Notes: generated by a model from the sequence alone, not told the origin. A DNA stretch of 64,000 nucleotides from Mesorhizobium sp. Root554 (GCF_001427025.1 NZ_LMGA01000001.1:2779715-2843714); one strand, 5' to 3'; positions 9,391 to 19,889 are shown, counted from the first letter of the stretch. Numbers and translations: made by a program.

Positions 9391-9440
9391 GCCCCGCCAG
9401 CGGCGCCTGGGTTCTCGAACCTGACACCGGACGGGGCAGA
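9391..9440 (+). promoter_or_regulatory. Structured 5' leader of the Bax-inhibitor-1 gene, candidate ybhL-type RNA element
   Basis: Between the ybbP stop and the next gene, GCCCCG at 9391-9396 pairs perfectly with CGGGGC at 9432-9437. It encloses a second hairpin, GGTT-CTCG-AACC, at 9410-9421. The closing stem ends only a few bases before the AAAGAGGA ribosome-binding site at about 9442-9449. A structured leader upstream of ybhL-family genes has been described in alphaproteobacteria, and the downstream gene is of that family. I matched only the position and the presence of nested stems, not the published consensus. Confidence 0.4.
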
Positions 9441-9455
9441 GCAAAGAGGAATCCC

Positions 9456-10235
9456 ATGTCTGAATTCCGCAATTACCAAACGCGCGCCGCGCCTGTCGGC
9501 ACCCAGGCCGATGCTGCCATCGACCAGGGCCTGCGCGCCTACATGATCCGTGTCTACAACCTGATGGGCATGGGCCTGGTCATCACCGGCCTCGCCGCGC
9601 TCGGCACAGTCATGCTGGCAACCACCAACGATCCGGCGTCCGCCGTCGCCACCATGGCCAATGGCCAGATGCTGACCTCCTTCGGTTACGCCATCTTCGC
9701 CTCGCCGCTGAAGTGGCTGGTGATCCTGGCCCCGCTCGGCGCGGTCATGTTCCTGTCGTTCCGCGTCCAGTCCATGAGCGTCTCGGCCGCGCAGACCACC
9801 TTCTGGATCTATGCCGGTCTGGTCGGCCTGTCGCTGTCGTCGATCTTCCTGATCTACACGACCGCGTCGATCGCGCAGACCTTCTTCGCCACCGCTGCCG
9901 GTTTCGGTGCGCTGTCGCTGTATGGCTACACCACCAAGCGTGACCTGACCGGCGTCGGCTCGTTCCTGATCATGGGCGTGTTCGGCCTGATCATCGCCAT
10001 GATCATCAACATCTTCCTGCAGTCTTCGGCGCTGGGTTTCGCCATCTCGGCGATCGGCGTGCTGATCTTCGCCGGCCTCACCGCCTACGACACGCAGAAG
10101 ATCAAGGAGATGTATTTCGAAGGCGACGACCAGTTGGTCGCAGGCCGCAAGTCGATCATGGGCGCGCTGACGCTCTACCTCGACTTCATCAACCTGTTCA
10201 TGTTCATGCTGCAGTTCATGGGCGATCGCCGCTGA
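9456..10235 (+). CDS. Bax inhibitor-1/YccA/YbhL-family membrane protein
   Basis: A 259-residue protein with seven evident hydrophobic segments from about residue 32 to the C-terminus and the family ending, in which GLTAYDTQKIK precedes a last helix with LYLDFINLFMFMLQ. Bacterial members are inner-membrane proteins, some acting as calcium leak channels or modulators of the FtsH protease. A good AGAGGA ribosome-binding site precedes the ATG at 9456. The gene is monocistronic: a structured leader precedes it and a strong terminator follows 27 bases after the stop. An overlapping frame at 9226-9546 is a shadow. Confidence 0.93.
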   Translation: MSEFRNYQTRAAPVGTQADAAIDQGLRAYMIRVYNLMGMGLVITGLAALGTVMLATTNDPASAVATMANGQMLTSFGYAIFASPLKWLVILAPLGAVMFLSFRVQSMSVSAAQTTFWIYAGLVGLSLSSIFLIYTTASIAQTFFATAAGFGALSLYGYTTKRDLTGVGSFLIMGVFGLIIAMIINIFLQSSALGFAISAIGVLIFAGLTAYDTQKIKEMYFEGDDQLVAGRKSIMGALTLYLDFINLFMFMLQFMGDRR

Positions 10236-10261
10236 TCTGCACGCTTCGCGAGCAATCATTG

Positions 10262-10295
10262 AAAAGAAAGGGCGGCGCGAGCCGCCCTTTCTTTT
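10262..10295 (+). terminator. Rho-independent terminator
   Basis: A near-perfect 15-bp stem (AAAAGAAAGGGCGGC) with a GCGA loop and a T-rich right arm ending in CTTTTT. It ends the Bax-inhibitor-1 transcript. The A-rich left arm means it could also work for the other strand. Confidence 0.92.
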
Positions 10296-10379
10296 TGACC
10301 ATGTCCGTATGGAGATGGCCCTTTTCTTTTGGGCCGGCCTTTGCTTCATAGGCAACGCAGACCAACCAAGTCCCATGCC

Positions 10380-10952
10380 ATGAACCTCGGTACCATCCGG
10401 GCGGCCACCGCCGCCGACCTCGACCGCATCACCGAAATCTACGCCGACGCCGTGCTGAACGGCACCGCCACCTATGAACTGGAACCGCCGAGCCGCACCG
10501 AAATGGCAGCGCGCTTCGAAGCGCTGGCGGATGGCGGCTTTCCCTATCTCGTCGCCGAAGACGGCGAAGGGGGCGCGTTGCTCGGCTACGCCTATGCCGG
10601 ACCGTTCCGGCCGCGCCCGGCCTACCGCTTCATCGTCGAGGATTCCGTCTATGTCGCTCCGGAGGCCAAGGGCCAAGGCATCGGCCGGCTGCTGATGGAG
10701 CGGTTGATAGAGGCTTCGCGGACGCTCGGCTTTCGCCAGATCGTCGCCGTCATCGGCGACGGCCACGCCGCCAGCGCCTCGGTGAGACTGCATGAGAAGC
10801 TCAGCTTCGTCCATTCGGGCAGACTGACCGGTTCCGGCTACAAGCATGGCCGCTGGCTGGACACCGTCTTCATGCAGTTGGAGATGAATGGCGGGGCGTC
10901 AGTCCCGCCGGATCCCGACTCGCTGCCGGAGCGGAATTTCAGGGGAGGCTAG
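10380..10952 (+). CDS. GNAT N-acetyltransferase, phosphinothricin acetyltransferase-like
   Basis: A 190-residue acetyl-CoA-dependent N-acetyltransferase. The opening TIRAATAADLDRITEIY, the YELEPPS block and the acetyl-CoA loop APEAKGQGIG near residues 96-105 match the PAT/YncA branch of the GNAT superfamily, which acetylates phosphinothricin, methionine sulfoximine or related amino acids. The ATG at 10380 starts directly on the conserved fold, while the frame is open to 10329. The C-terminus carries about 20 extra residues past the fold. Natural substrate unknown. Confidence 0.88.
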   Translation: MNLGTIRAATAADLDRITEIYADAVLNGTATYELEPPSRTEMAARFEALADGGFPYLVAEDGEGGALLGYAYAGPFRPRPAYRFIVEDSVYVAPEAKGQGIGRLLMERLIEASRTLGFRQIVAVIGDGHAASASVRLHEKLSFVHSGRLTGSGYKHGRWLDTVFMQLEMNGGASVPPDPDSLPERNFRGG

Positions 10953-11057
10953 CTTCCTTTTTCCCGTTCACGGCGGGACTATGGGATATGGCACGGCCTA
11001 CCCCCACTCCGTCGCATGGCATATGCGATTGCCCATATCTAACAGGAGAACAGAAGC

Positions 11058-11441
11058 TCAGGCTTCGACCAGCTTCAGCCTGCTGTCGAAGACGCCCAGC
11101 ACCCGCGCCAGCTCGTGTCCGCGTTTGAGGATGCGCCCGCCGGCGGCGACAACGGAAAACGCCCCCTGGCGCCTGGCAAGCTTCGGATCCTTGACGATCT
11201 GGAACAGCGGAACCTCGCTGGTGCGGCGGAAAACCGAGAATACCGCCCTGTCGGTCAGATGATCGATGGCGTAGTCACGCCATTCGTTTGCGGCGACCAT
11301 GCGACCATAGAGCCTCAGGATCAGGTCCAGTTCGCGCCGCTCGAACGCGACAGGCATGTCGAGGCGTTCGCGCCTGGCTTCATGCAACGGGATCAGTATT
11401 GCGGATCCTTCCCCATCCTCCATCCCGCCGCCTTCCGTCAT
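11058..11441 (-). CDS. DUF2794 family protein
   Basis: A 127-residue soluble protein matching DUF2794, a family found almost only in alphaproteobacteria. Recognisable blocks are FERRELDLILRLYGRMVAANEWRDYAID, in the middle, and FRRTSEVPLFQIVKDP after it. No function is known and no catalytic residues stand out. The ATG at 11441 is followed by a low-complexity acidic stretch before the conserved core, so a start at residue 7 (11423) is also possible. Its promoter lies in the gap to the DUF1223 gene. Confidence 0.85.
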   Translation of the reverse strand: MTEGGGMEDGEGSAILIPLHEARRERLDMPVAFERRELDLILRLYGRMVAANEWRDYAIDHLTDRAVFSVFRRTSEVPLFQIVKDPKLARRQGAFSVVAAGGRILKRGHELARVLGVFDSRLKLVEA

Positions 11442-11832
11442 GCGCTGATCCCTCAGTGTTTCTGATCAAGGTTAGCTGACGTAAAAGTTGGCGCGTTCAG
11501 GGTACAATTGCAAGGCCGGAAGCGCACGGCCGGACAATTCTCCCCTTCCCGAAAGGTCCACTCACATTTGTGAAACATCTGTTGGAATTGGTGATGGCTC
11601 GCCACATTCCCGCCATTTTTTATCCGCGCTCCCGCCCCAATGTCCGAAGAATTTACCCCCGTTGCCTGAGACGGTTCGGTCCGGCACCGGCTCGTAAACC
11701 CCAAGCCCCCCGCCCACGGGTCAGAGTCGGATCGAACCAACCTCGGCTTTTCGTCTTGAAAAGTCAGGTGCGACGATCCCAAAATTAACCGGTGTCAGTT
11801 CACTTTGACGCCGGTTTTTTGTTGTCCGGATT
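11442..11832. other. 391-base intergenic region with hairpins
   Basis: No convincing protein gene. It must hold the minus-strand promoter of the DUF2794 gene. On the plus strand it contains a GGCCG/CGGCC hairpin at about 11513-11531, then a nested stem-loop at 11729-11779 and a terminator ending near 11821 (listed separately). A minus-strand frame at 11453-11782 has no recognisable protein features. Confidence 0.6.
11729..11821 (+). ncRNA. Candidate 3' end of an untranslated RNA (nested stem-loop plus terminator)
   Basis: GGATCG at 11729 pairs with CGATCC at 11774-11779. Inside lie ACCT/AGGT and CTTTTC-GTCTT-GAAAAG, so three nested perfect stems form one long hairpin. Eight bases later ACCGGTGTCA pairs with TGACGCCGGT (one G-T pair) and is followed by six T, a Rho-independent terminator on the plus strand. 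No plus-strand gene ends here; the nearest, the GNAT gene, is 0.8 kb upstream with an opposing gene between. The 5' end and promoter were not found. The same hairpin may also serve the minus-strand DUF1223 gene, which ends at 11833. Confidence 0.35.
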
Positions 11833-12636
11833 TTATGGTTTCGCCACCGGATGTGTCGGCTCGCCAGGCTTGTAGGCTGCCGGCTTGCGGATAAAGGCGG
11901 CGCCGAGGATAGGCCCCGGTAACCCATCCTTGCCGACGGACTGCAAAAGCACGGCACAGCCCGCCTTCTTCGAGATTTCGCTGATCGGCAGTTCGTAGCG
12001 CTGCGCCTTGCCGTGCCACATGCCTGCGGTCTGGATACCGGTGACCGCGTTCCAGTAGGTCAGCTTTCTTCCGTCATTCTCGCCATGGGCGATGGTGACA
12101 GTCTGCGGTGGATCGAAAAACACGATGACGACATGGGCGCTGGCCGAAGACCCCGCCACCGCGTCGCCCGCGTCGATCATGACGCCGTCGCCGTCGCGAC
12201 TGACCTTGATGCGGACCCGCATCCCTTCGCCCGCCTTCTCCAGCGCGGCAAGCGTCCCGCCAACGGCGCCGCGGTTGGCGCCGTTCACATGGGCGCGGCC
12301 GTTCACGACAGCCTGCGGCGTATAGACGGAGCGGCTGCGGAACGCGCGCATATACTCGTACTGCCGCTCGGTGTTCTCCTTGCGGCTCAGCGTGTCACGC
12401 CAGCCGAGATAGTCCCAGTAATCGACATGATAGGCCAGCGCGACGATGTCCTGCCGCGCCGCCAGTTCGCCGAACAGTTCGTCCGCAGGCGGACAGGAAT
12501 TGCAGCCCTGGCTGGTGAACAGCTCGACCACGCCCAGCGGCTTGTCGCCTTCCTCGGCGCGGCTGCCGCCGGCAAGGGCAGCAATGGCGAACGCCAACGC
12601 CGCCGGCCGCAGGGACTTTCGAAGCGTCATAACCAT
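11833..12636 (-). CDS. DUF1223 family exported thioredoxin-fold protein
   Basis: A 267-residue secreted or periplasmic protein. A signal peptide ends near GGSRAEE (residue about 27), followed by the DUF1223 signature VVELFTSQGCNSCPPADELF carrying a CxxC motif in a thioredoxin-like context. A later block is AYHVDYWDYLGWRDTLSRKENTERQ. The biochemical role of DUF1223 is not established. The ATG at 12636 is used; a second ATG at 12630 is equally good. The 3' end lies against a bidirectional hairpin terminator. Confidence 0.88.
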   Translation of the reverse strand: MVMTLRKSLRPAALAFAIAALAGGSRAEEGDKPLGVVELFTSQGCNSCPPADELFGELAARQDIVALAYHVDYWDYLGWRDTLSRKENTERQYEYMRAFRSRSVYTPQAVVNGRAHVNGANRGAVGGTLAALEKAGEGMRVRIKVSRDGDGVMIDAGDAVAGSSASAHVVIVFFDPPQTVTIAHGENDGRKLTYWNAVTGIQTAGMWHGKAQRYELPISEISKKAGCAVLLQSVGKDGLPGPILGAAFIRKPAAYKPGEPTHPVAKP

Positions 12637-12808
12637 TCCCGCTCGCCGGTGACGCCGGCTTCTTCCTTCTGATTGCCGAAATGTTTGGCAGAAGCCGGCC
12701 TCAACGGGAAGTCACGTTGCGGTGAAATTTTTTCCTTGCCCGACATGGACCGTACGATTGCAATCGGGCAGGCTGCATGCGGGGGCTGCAAGCTGGGCAT
12801 TTCGCGCT

Positions 12809-13480
12809 ATGTGGCAGATTTTCATGACGCCGGTCGATCTCTATTGCGAGCGGACCGGACCCGACCTTTGGTCGGAGCCGCTGAACGCGCTGACCAACCT
12901 CGCCTTCATCGCCGCCGGTCTGTGGGGCGTGCGCGAGGTGCGCAGGCGCGACACAGGCGCCTTCGCGGAAGTCCTGGCGTGGTGGGTGGTTGCGATCGGC
13001 ATCGGCTCGGCGGTCTTCCATACCGTTGCCACCAACGGGACGGTCTGGGTCGATGTGCTGCCGATCGCCGGCTTCACTCTCGCCTACACGCTGTTCAACC
13101 TGCGCCGCTTTCTCGACATGAGCTGGCAGCGGTCGCTTGCCGTTTTCGTGCTGTTCTACGTGGCCGTTGGGCTTTTGACATGGGCCGTTCCGGACTGGCT
13201 TCGGCAGGCCTCGAACGGCACCACAGGTTATCTGCCACCGTTCCTCGCGCTGGCCTTCTTCGGCGTCTGGGTGACGGCGACCGGAAATCGCGCCGGCTGG
13301 TACAATCTCGCCGGCTCCTGCATCTTCGTCGTCTCGGTCATCTGCCGCATGATCGATCCGCTGGTCTGCACCAGCTTTCCGTTGGGAACACACTTTCTCT
13401 GGCACATGCTGAACGGACTGATGCTCGGCGTGCTCCTGGCGGCAGCGGCGCGATACGGGGCGGCGCGAAAAGCCAGATAA
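12809..13480 (+). CDS. Alkaline-ceramidase-like membrane hydrolase (ceramidase family)
   Basis: A 223-residue integral membrane protein with about seven helices. The pattern VDLYCERTGPDLWSEPLNALTNL near the N-terminus, a second block GSAVFHTVAT and a C-terminal HFLWHMLNG match the ceramidase/CREST family, in which these Ser, Asp and His positions form a metal site. The substrate in bacteria is unknown; amide-linked lipids are a guess from the family. The ATG at 12809 or the one at 12824 is the likely start, since the 29 residues upstream in frame are not family-like. Confidence 0.82.
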   Translation: MWQIFMTPVDLYCERTGPDLWSEPLNALTNLAFIAAGLWGVREVRRRDTGAFAEVLAWWVVAIGIGSAVFHTVATNGTVWVDVLPIAGFTLAYTLFNLRRFLDMSWQRSLAVFVLFYVAVGLLTWAVPDWLRQASNGTTGYLPPFLALAFFGVWVTATGNRAGWYNLAGSCIFVVSVICRMIDPLVCTSFPLGTHFLWHMLNGLMLGVLLAAAARYGAARKAR

Positions 13481-13504
13481 GGGTGGCTCGAAATCGACGC
13501 TGCC

Positions 13505-13634
13505 TGCATCTCCCCGTCACTATACGGGGAGACGATGCCGGCACGCAGATGAGGGGCGGCGCGAAGCTTTGAAAGCTGGGTGCTATCCCTCATCCGGCCC
13601 GACGGGCCACCTTCTCCCCGTTCACGGGGAGAAG
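13505..13634. repeat. Rhizobial palindromic intergenic repeat
   Basis: Three inverted repeats in tandem lie between convergent genes. TCTCCCCGT pairs with ACGGGGAGA at about 13510-13533. GGCCC and GGGCC form a short hairpin at about 13597-13609. CTTCTCCCCG-TTCA-CGGGGAGAAG forms a perfect stem at 13611-13634. The layout and wording (CTCATCCGGCCC...CTTCTCCCCG) are those of palindromic repeats scattered between genes in Mesorhizobium and relatives. Here it probably also terminates transcription of acnA and the ceramidase-like gene. Confidence 0.8.
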
Positions 13635-13646
13635 GAAAGCGCAATG

Positions 13647-16337
<2,691 letters not shown>

Positions 16338-16533
16338 GGAATGACCCCATCTGGTCTGTTGCCTTCGAGGGAACGGACTCCGATGGGCATGCGATCACGC
16401 GCAAAGGTGCGGGTACGGCCATTTCCGCTGTCCGCTCCCGGACGCCCGGCCATTTCTGGTCGTGCGCCGGTCCGGCACAATAAAGGTTGCCTTCCCCGAC
16501 CGCTGGGGTTGGTATGCCGCATATAGAGAAATT

Positions 16534-16550
16534 TCTGGAATAGTTCTAGA
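16534..16550. promoter_or_regulatory. Candidate Irr box (iron control element)
   Basis: TCTGGAATAGTTCTAGA is an imperfect dyad that matches the rhizobial ICE/Irr consensus TTTAGAANNNTTCTAAA at 11 of 14 defined positions with the correct 3-base centre. It lies 66 bases upstream of ccmA and 197 bases upstream of acnA on the other strand. Both genes are reported Irr targets in alphaproteobacteria. Binding is inferred only from the match. Confidence 0.5.
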
Positions 16551-16615
16551 CGGGTTTTGGCAAAATTGCTGCGTCGGGCAAATGCGGCGCCTGGACTTTC
16601 GGCGAAAGGGTGGAA

Positions 16616-17272
16616 ATGCGGCTTGTCGCCGAAGATCTCAGCGGGGAACGCGGCGGCGAACCGGTCTTTTCCGAGATCGGGTTCGCGCTAGAAAGCGGCC
16701 AGGCCCTGGCCGTCACAGGCCCTAACGGATCCGGCAAGTCGACGTTGCTGCGCGTCCTGTGTGGGCTTCTGCCCGCTTCAAACGGAAACGTCCGGGTGGA
16801 AGGCGGCGGCGATGCCTTTACGACGCCGGCGGCCGCTTGCCACTATCTCGGCCATCATAACGCGATGAAGCCGGCCCTGATCGTGCGGGAAAATCTGGAC
16901 TTCTGGCAGCGATTCGCCGGAGAGAGTGACGGGGTTCTTTCCGGACAGGCCGCCGCGCTTTCGGTGATGGAGGCGCTGGCGGCTGTCGGCCTTGACGCGA
17001 TCCCGCATCTGCCCTTCGGCTACCTCTCCACCGGCCAGCGCCGCCGCGTCGCCATCGCCAGGCTGCTGGTGTCGTTTCGCCCGATCTGGCTGCTCGACGA
17101 ACCGACCGCCGGGCTCGACAAGGCATCCGAGGCGCGCTTCGCCGGCCTGATGAAAGCGCATTGCTCGGCCGGCGGCATCGTTGTCGCGGCGACGCATTCG
17201 CCGCTGGGACTGGAAGAAGCGGGCGAGCTGAGGATGGGAGCGTCCTCGCCTTTTCCCCAAGGGGCAGGGTAA
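16616..17272 (+). CDS. ccmA: Cytochrome c maturation heme-exporter ATPase CcmA
   Basis: A 218-residue ABC ATPase that powers release of holo-CcmE during cytochrome c maturation. Walker A is GPNGSGKST (about residues 36-44), the signature is the degenerate CcmA form LSTGQRRRVAIARLL, and Walker B is IWLLDEPTAGLD. The ATG at 16616 with GAAAGG a few bases upstream is preferred; GTG 16610 is too close to that sequence. The stop overlaps the ccmB start as TAATG. Confidence 0.94.
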   Translation: MRLVAEDLSGERGGEPVFSEIGFALESGQALAVTGPNGSGKSTLLRVLCGLLPASNGNVRVEGGGDAFTTPAAACHYLGHHNAMKPALIVRENLDFWQRFAGESDGVLSGQAAALSVMEALAAVGLDAIPHLPFGYLSTGQRRRVAIARLLVSFRPIWLLDEPTAGLDKASEARFAGLMKAHCSAGGIVVAATHSPLGLEEAGELRMGASSPFPQGAG

Positions 17273-17937
17273 TGCTGGCCCTCTTCCGCCGCGACCTTCG
17301 GCTGGGTTTCCGCGCTGGCGGCGGGGCGCTCACCGGCGTCATCTTCTTCCTCGCCGTCATCGTCACCATTCCGTTCGGCGTCGGCCCGGACCTGAATCTG
17401 CTCGCCCGCATCGGCCCGGCGATCCTGTGGATCGGCGCACTGCTTGCCTCGCTGCTCGGCCTCGACCGGCTGTTCCAGGCCGACCGCGAGGACGGCTCGC
17501 TCGATCTTCTGGTGCTGGAAAGCGACCGCCACATGCTGGCGCTGACCGTGCTGGTGAAATGCCTGGCGCACTGGACGGCGACAGCCCTGCCGCTGGTGAT
17601 CGCCGCCCCCCTGCTCGGCCTGTTCATGAACATGACGCCGGCCGGGATCGGCGCCACGGCCCTCACCCTGCTGGTCGGCACCCCGGCCATAGCCTTCATC
17701 GGCGCGGCGGGGGCGGCGGTCGCGGTGGCGCTGCCGCGCGGCGGCCTGCTGATCTCGGTGCTGGTGCTGCCGCTGACCATCCCGGTGCTGATCTTCGGCG
17801 TCTTGGCCAGCTATGGCGCAGTAAACGATCCGGACCCCTTCCTGCAGCCTTTCCTCATTCTTGCCGCGCTGACGCTGTTTCTTGCGGTCATCGGCCCGGT
17901 CGCAGCCGCGGTCGCGCTCAAACATGGAGCGGATTGA
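17272..17937 (+). CDS. ccmB: Cytochrome c maturation heme-exporter permease CcmB
   Basis: A 221-residue inner-membrane protein with six hydrophobic segments, starting MLALFRRDLRLGFRAGG and carrying the family block LFQADREDGSLDLLVL at residues about 63-80. Length is full for CcmB. It starts at ATG 17272, sharing one base with the ccmA stop. In rhizobia ccmC normally follows at once, but here only 103 non-coding bases separate the stop from ccmD. Confidence 0.94.
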   Translation: MLALFRRDLRLGFRAGGGALTGVIFFLAVIVTIPFGVGPDLNLLARIGPAILWIGALLASLLGLDRLFQADREDGSLDLLVLESDRHMLALTVLVKCLAHWTATALPLVIAAPLLGLFMNMTPAGIGATALTLLVGTPAIAFIGAAGAAVAVALPRGGLLISVLVLPLTIPVLIFGVLASYGAVNDPDPFLQPFLILAALTLFLAVIGPVAAAVALKHGAD

Positions 17938-18040
17938 TTGATCACGATCGGTTCAGGCCGCAGCCATGCGCGCCCATACCCGATTGCACGGCTTCTGAGG
18001 CGCCGCTAAGGAAAAGCATGTTTCTGGAGAAGAACCGGCC

Positions 18041-18220
18041 ATGAGCACGCACGCGCTCTACGTCACCGCCGCTTATGCTATCACCGCCGTGGTGCTGGCA
18101 GGGCTGATCGGCTGGATTCTGCTCGACCAACGGGCACGCAAGCGCGAGCTGGCGGAGTTGGAAGCGGCCGGCATCCGACGCCGTTCGGACAAGCCGTCGA
18201 AGCAGCCGTCGAAGTCATGA
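18041..18220 (+). CDS. ccmD: Heme exporter subunit CcmD
   Basis: A 59-residue single-pass protein. It begins MSTHALYVTAAYAITAVVL, with one membrane helix at residues about 6-28, followed by a basic cytoplasmic tail (LLDQRARKRELAELEAAGIRRR). This is the CcmD pattern: short, one helix, conserved AYxxT near the N-terminus, and RxRxxELxxLE after the helix. CcmD stabilises the CcmABC complex and helps release heme-CcmE. The stop overlaps the ccmG start (ATGA), and the ORF sits exactly at the expected operon position. Confidence 0.9.
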   Translation: MSTHALYVTAAYAITAVVLAGLIGWILLDQRARKRELAELEAAGIRRRSDKPSKQPSKS

Positions 18221-18828
18221 CCGGCCAGCCAGCCGAAGGCCGGGAAGCGCCGGCAACCATGGAAACCGGCGCGTCGCATCGGCCGCGCTTGATCCTGCTG
18301 CTGCCGCTGGCGATTTTCCTGGGGTTGGCCGGCCTGTTCCTGGCGCAGCTCCTGTCCGGGCGCGACATCGCCGAAGTGCCCTCGGCGCTCATCGGCCAGT
18401 CAGCGCCTGAGACCAGCCTGCCGGCGTTGGCGGGAACCGATCTGCCGGGCCTCGACTCCAAGGCCTTTGCCGGCAAGGTGACGCTGGTGAATGTTTTCGG
18501 CTCGTGGTGCGTGCCGTGCCGCGACGAGCATCCCGTCCTGCTCGCCCTGTCACGGGACAAGCGCTACGTCATGGCCGCGCTGAACTACAAGGACAGGCCG
18601 GAAAACGCCCGCCGCTTCCTCGGCGAGCTCGGCAATCCTTTTGCAATGATCGGGGTGGATGAGGCCGGACGGGCGGCGATCGACTGGGGTGTCTATGGCG
18701 TGCCGGAAACCTTCGTCATCGGCAAGGATGGAAAGATCGCCTACAAGCATGTCGGGCCGCTGACGCCGGAATCGGCGCGGACCCTGCTGCTGCCCGAGGT
18801 GGAAAAGGCTCTGGCCGGGTCGCAATGA
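18217..18828 (+). CDS. ccmG: Periplasmic thiol:disulfide interchange protein CcmG/DsbE
   Basis: A 203-residue membrane-anchored thioredoxin. After about 20 polar residues, one helix (residues about 24-45) is followed by the thioredoxin fold with the active site GSWCVPCRDEHP near residues 95-106, in which CVPC and the following acidic residue are typical of CcmG. It reduces apocytochrome c cysteines before heme attachment. Family motifs GVYGVPETFVI (cis-Pro loop) are present. It overlaps ccmD by four bases upstream and the DUF2332 gene by four bases downstream. Confidence 0.94.
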   Translation: MTGQPAEGREAPATMETGASHRPRLILLLPLAIFLGLAGLFLAQLLSGRDIAEVPSALIGQSAPETSLPALAGTDLPGLDSKAFAGKVTLVNVFGSWCVPCRDEHPVLLALSRDKRYVMAALNYKDRPENARRFLGELGNPFAMIGVDEAGRAAIDWGVYGVPETFVIGKDGKIAYKHVGPLTPESARTLLLPEVEKALAGSQ

Positions 18829-19883
18829 CACCACAAGCCATCCGCGCGCAGCAGATTCGCAACCATTTTGTCCGTCAGGCGCAAGGGTGCGACGCGCTGG
18901 GTTCTCCTTTCACGGCCACGCTTTGCCGCGCCTTCGCCGCTACGCTCGATCTGACGACGCGGACGGGCACGGCGGTGCTGTCCTGGCCAACTGACGCCGC
19001 CGCCGATGCATTGTCGCTCCGCCTGTGCGGGGCGCTTCATGCCTTGATGCTGAGCGAAGCCGAGGACGCATTGGCCAGGCTCTATCCGCCGCATCGGCTA
19101 GAGGAAGCAGAGATGATCACGCGGTTGCCGGCTATCGTCGAGCGCTTCGACGAAAGGCTCCTCGCTGGACTCGACCATGCGCCGCAGACGAACGAGGTGG
19201 CCCGCTCGGCCATGCTGCTGCCCGGCTTCACCGCCATTGCGCGCGAAACAGGATTGCCCATCGACCTGCATGAGATTGGCGCCAGCGCTGGCCTGAACCT
19301 TTTGTTCGACCGCTTTTGCTACCGTTATGCCGACACCGCGTGGGGCGATGACAGTGCGACGGTACGGCTGGCGCCGGAGGTCAGAGGCTTGGCGCCGCCG
19401 TTGGATGGGGAAATCCGGATCGTTGGCCGGCAGGGCTGCGACATCGCACCGATCGACATCGCCGATCCCGCCGCCCGGTTGCGGCTGCGGTCCTATATCT
19501 GGGCCGATCAGGCGCAGCGACTCGCACGGCTCGATGCCGCGCTGGCGATCGCCGATGCCTCGCCACCGCGCGTGGCGCGGCAAGATGCTGCATTGTTTTT
19601 GGAGAAAGGCGTGGCCGGCGCACGATCAGGTTCGGTCTTCGCGCTCTATCACTCGATCATGTGGCAGTATCTGCCTGGAGCCACGAAAACTGCTGTGGAA
19701 AAGATTATCGAAGCATTCGGCCGTACGGCAACGCCGCAAAGGCCCGTCGCCTGGCTCCGCATGGAACCGCTGACAGTCAGCGATCCTTTCGCGACCTTGT
19801 CTATGACGCTCTGGCCCGAGGGCCGCACCCGCCATCTGGCGCGGTGCGACTACCACGGACGCTGGATTGAATGGCTGGCCTGA
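18825..19883 (+). CDS. DUF2332 family protein
   Basis: A 352-residue cytoplasmic protein of the DUF2332 family. Recognisable blocks are IGASAGLNLLFDRFCYRY (about residues 151-168), the GCDIAPIDIADP block, and a C-terminal WLRMEP. Function is unknown; the glycine-rich IGASAGLNL block resembles a methyltransferase nucleotide loop but this is weak. The ATG at 18825 overlaps the ccmG stop (ATGA), so it is probably read as the last gene of the ccm operon. Convergent with the DUF1127 gene, 6 bases away. Confidence 0.85.
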   Translation: MTPQAIRAQQIRNHFVRQAQGCDALGSPFTATLCRAFAATLDLTTRTGTAVLSWPTDAAADALSLRLCGALHALMLSEAEDALARLYPPHRLEEAEMITRLPAIVERFDERLLAGLDHAPQTNEVARSAMLLPGFTAIARETGLPIDLHEIGASAGLNLLFDRFCYRYADTAWGDDSATVRLAPEVRGLAPPLDGEIRIVGRQGCDIAPIDIADPAARLRLRSYIWADQAQRLARLDAALAIADASPPRVARQDAALFLEKGVAGARSGSVFALYHSIMWQYLPGATKTAVEKIIEAFGRTATPQRPVAWLRMEPLTVSDPFATLSMTLWPEGRTRHLARCDYHGRWIEWLA

Positions 19884-19889
19884 ACAGGC

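Noticed and set aside
8487..10847. 786-codon minus-strand frame
   Set aside because: It spans ybbP, the Bax-inhibitor gene and the GNAT gene in antisense; composition is Arg/Asp/Gln-rich and no domain is visible.
11709..11780. T-arm-like GGTTCGATCC on the minus strand, considered as a tRNA or tmRNA piece
   Set aside because: The flanking bases do not form a five-bp T stem, there is no acceptor stem or CCA, and no tag-coding frame was seen.
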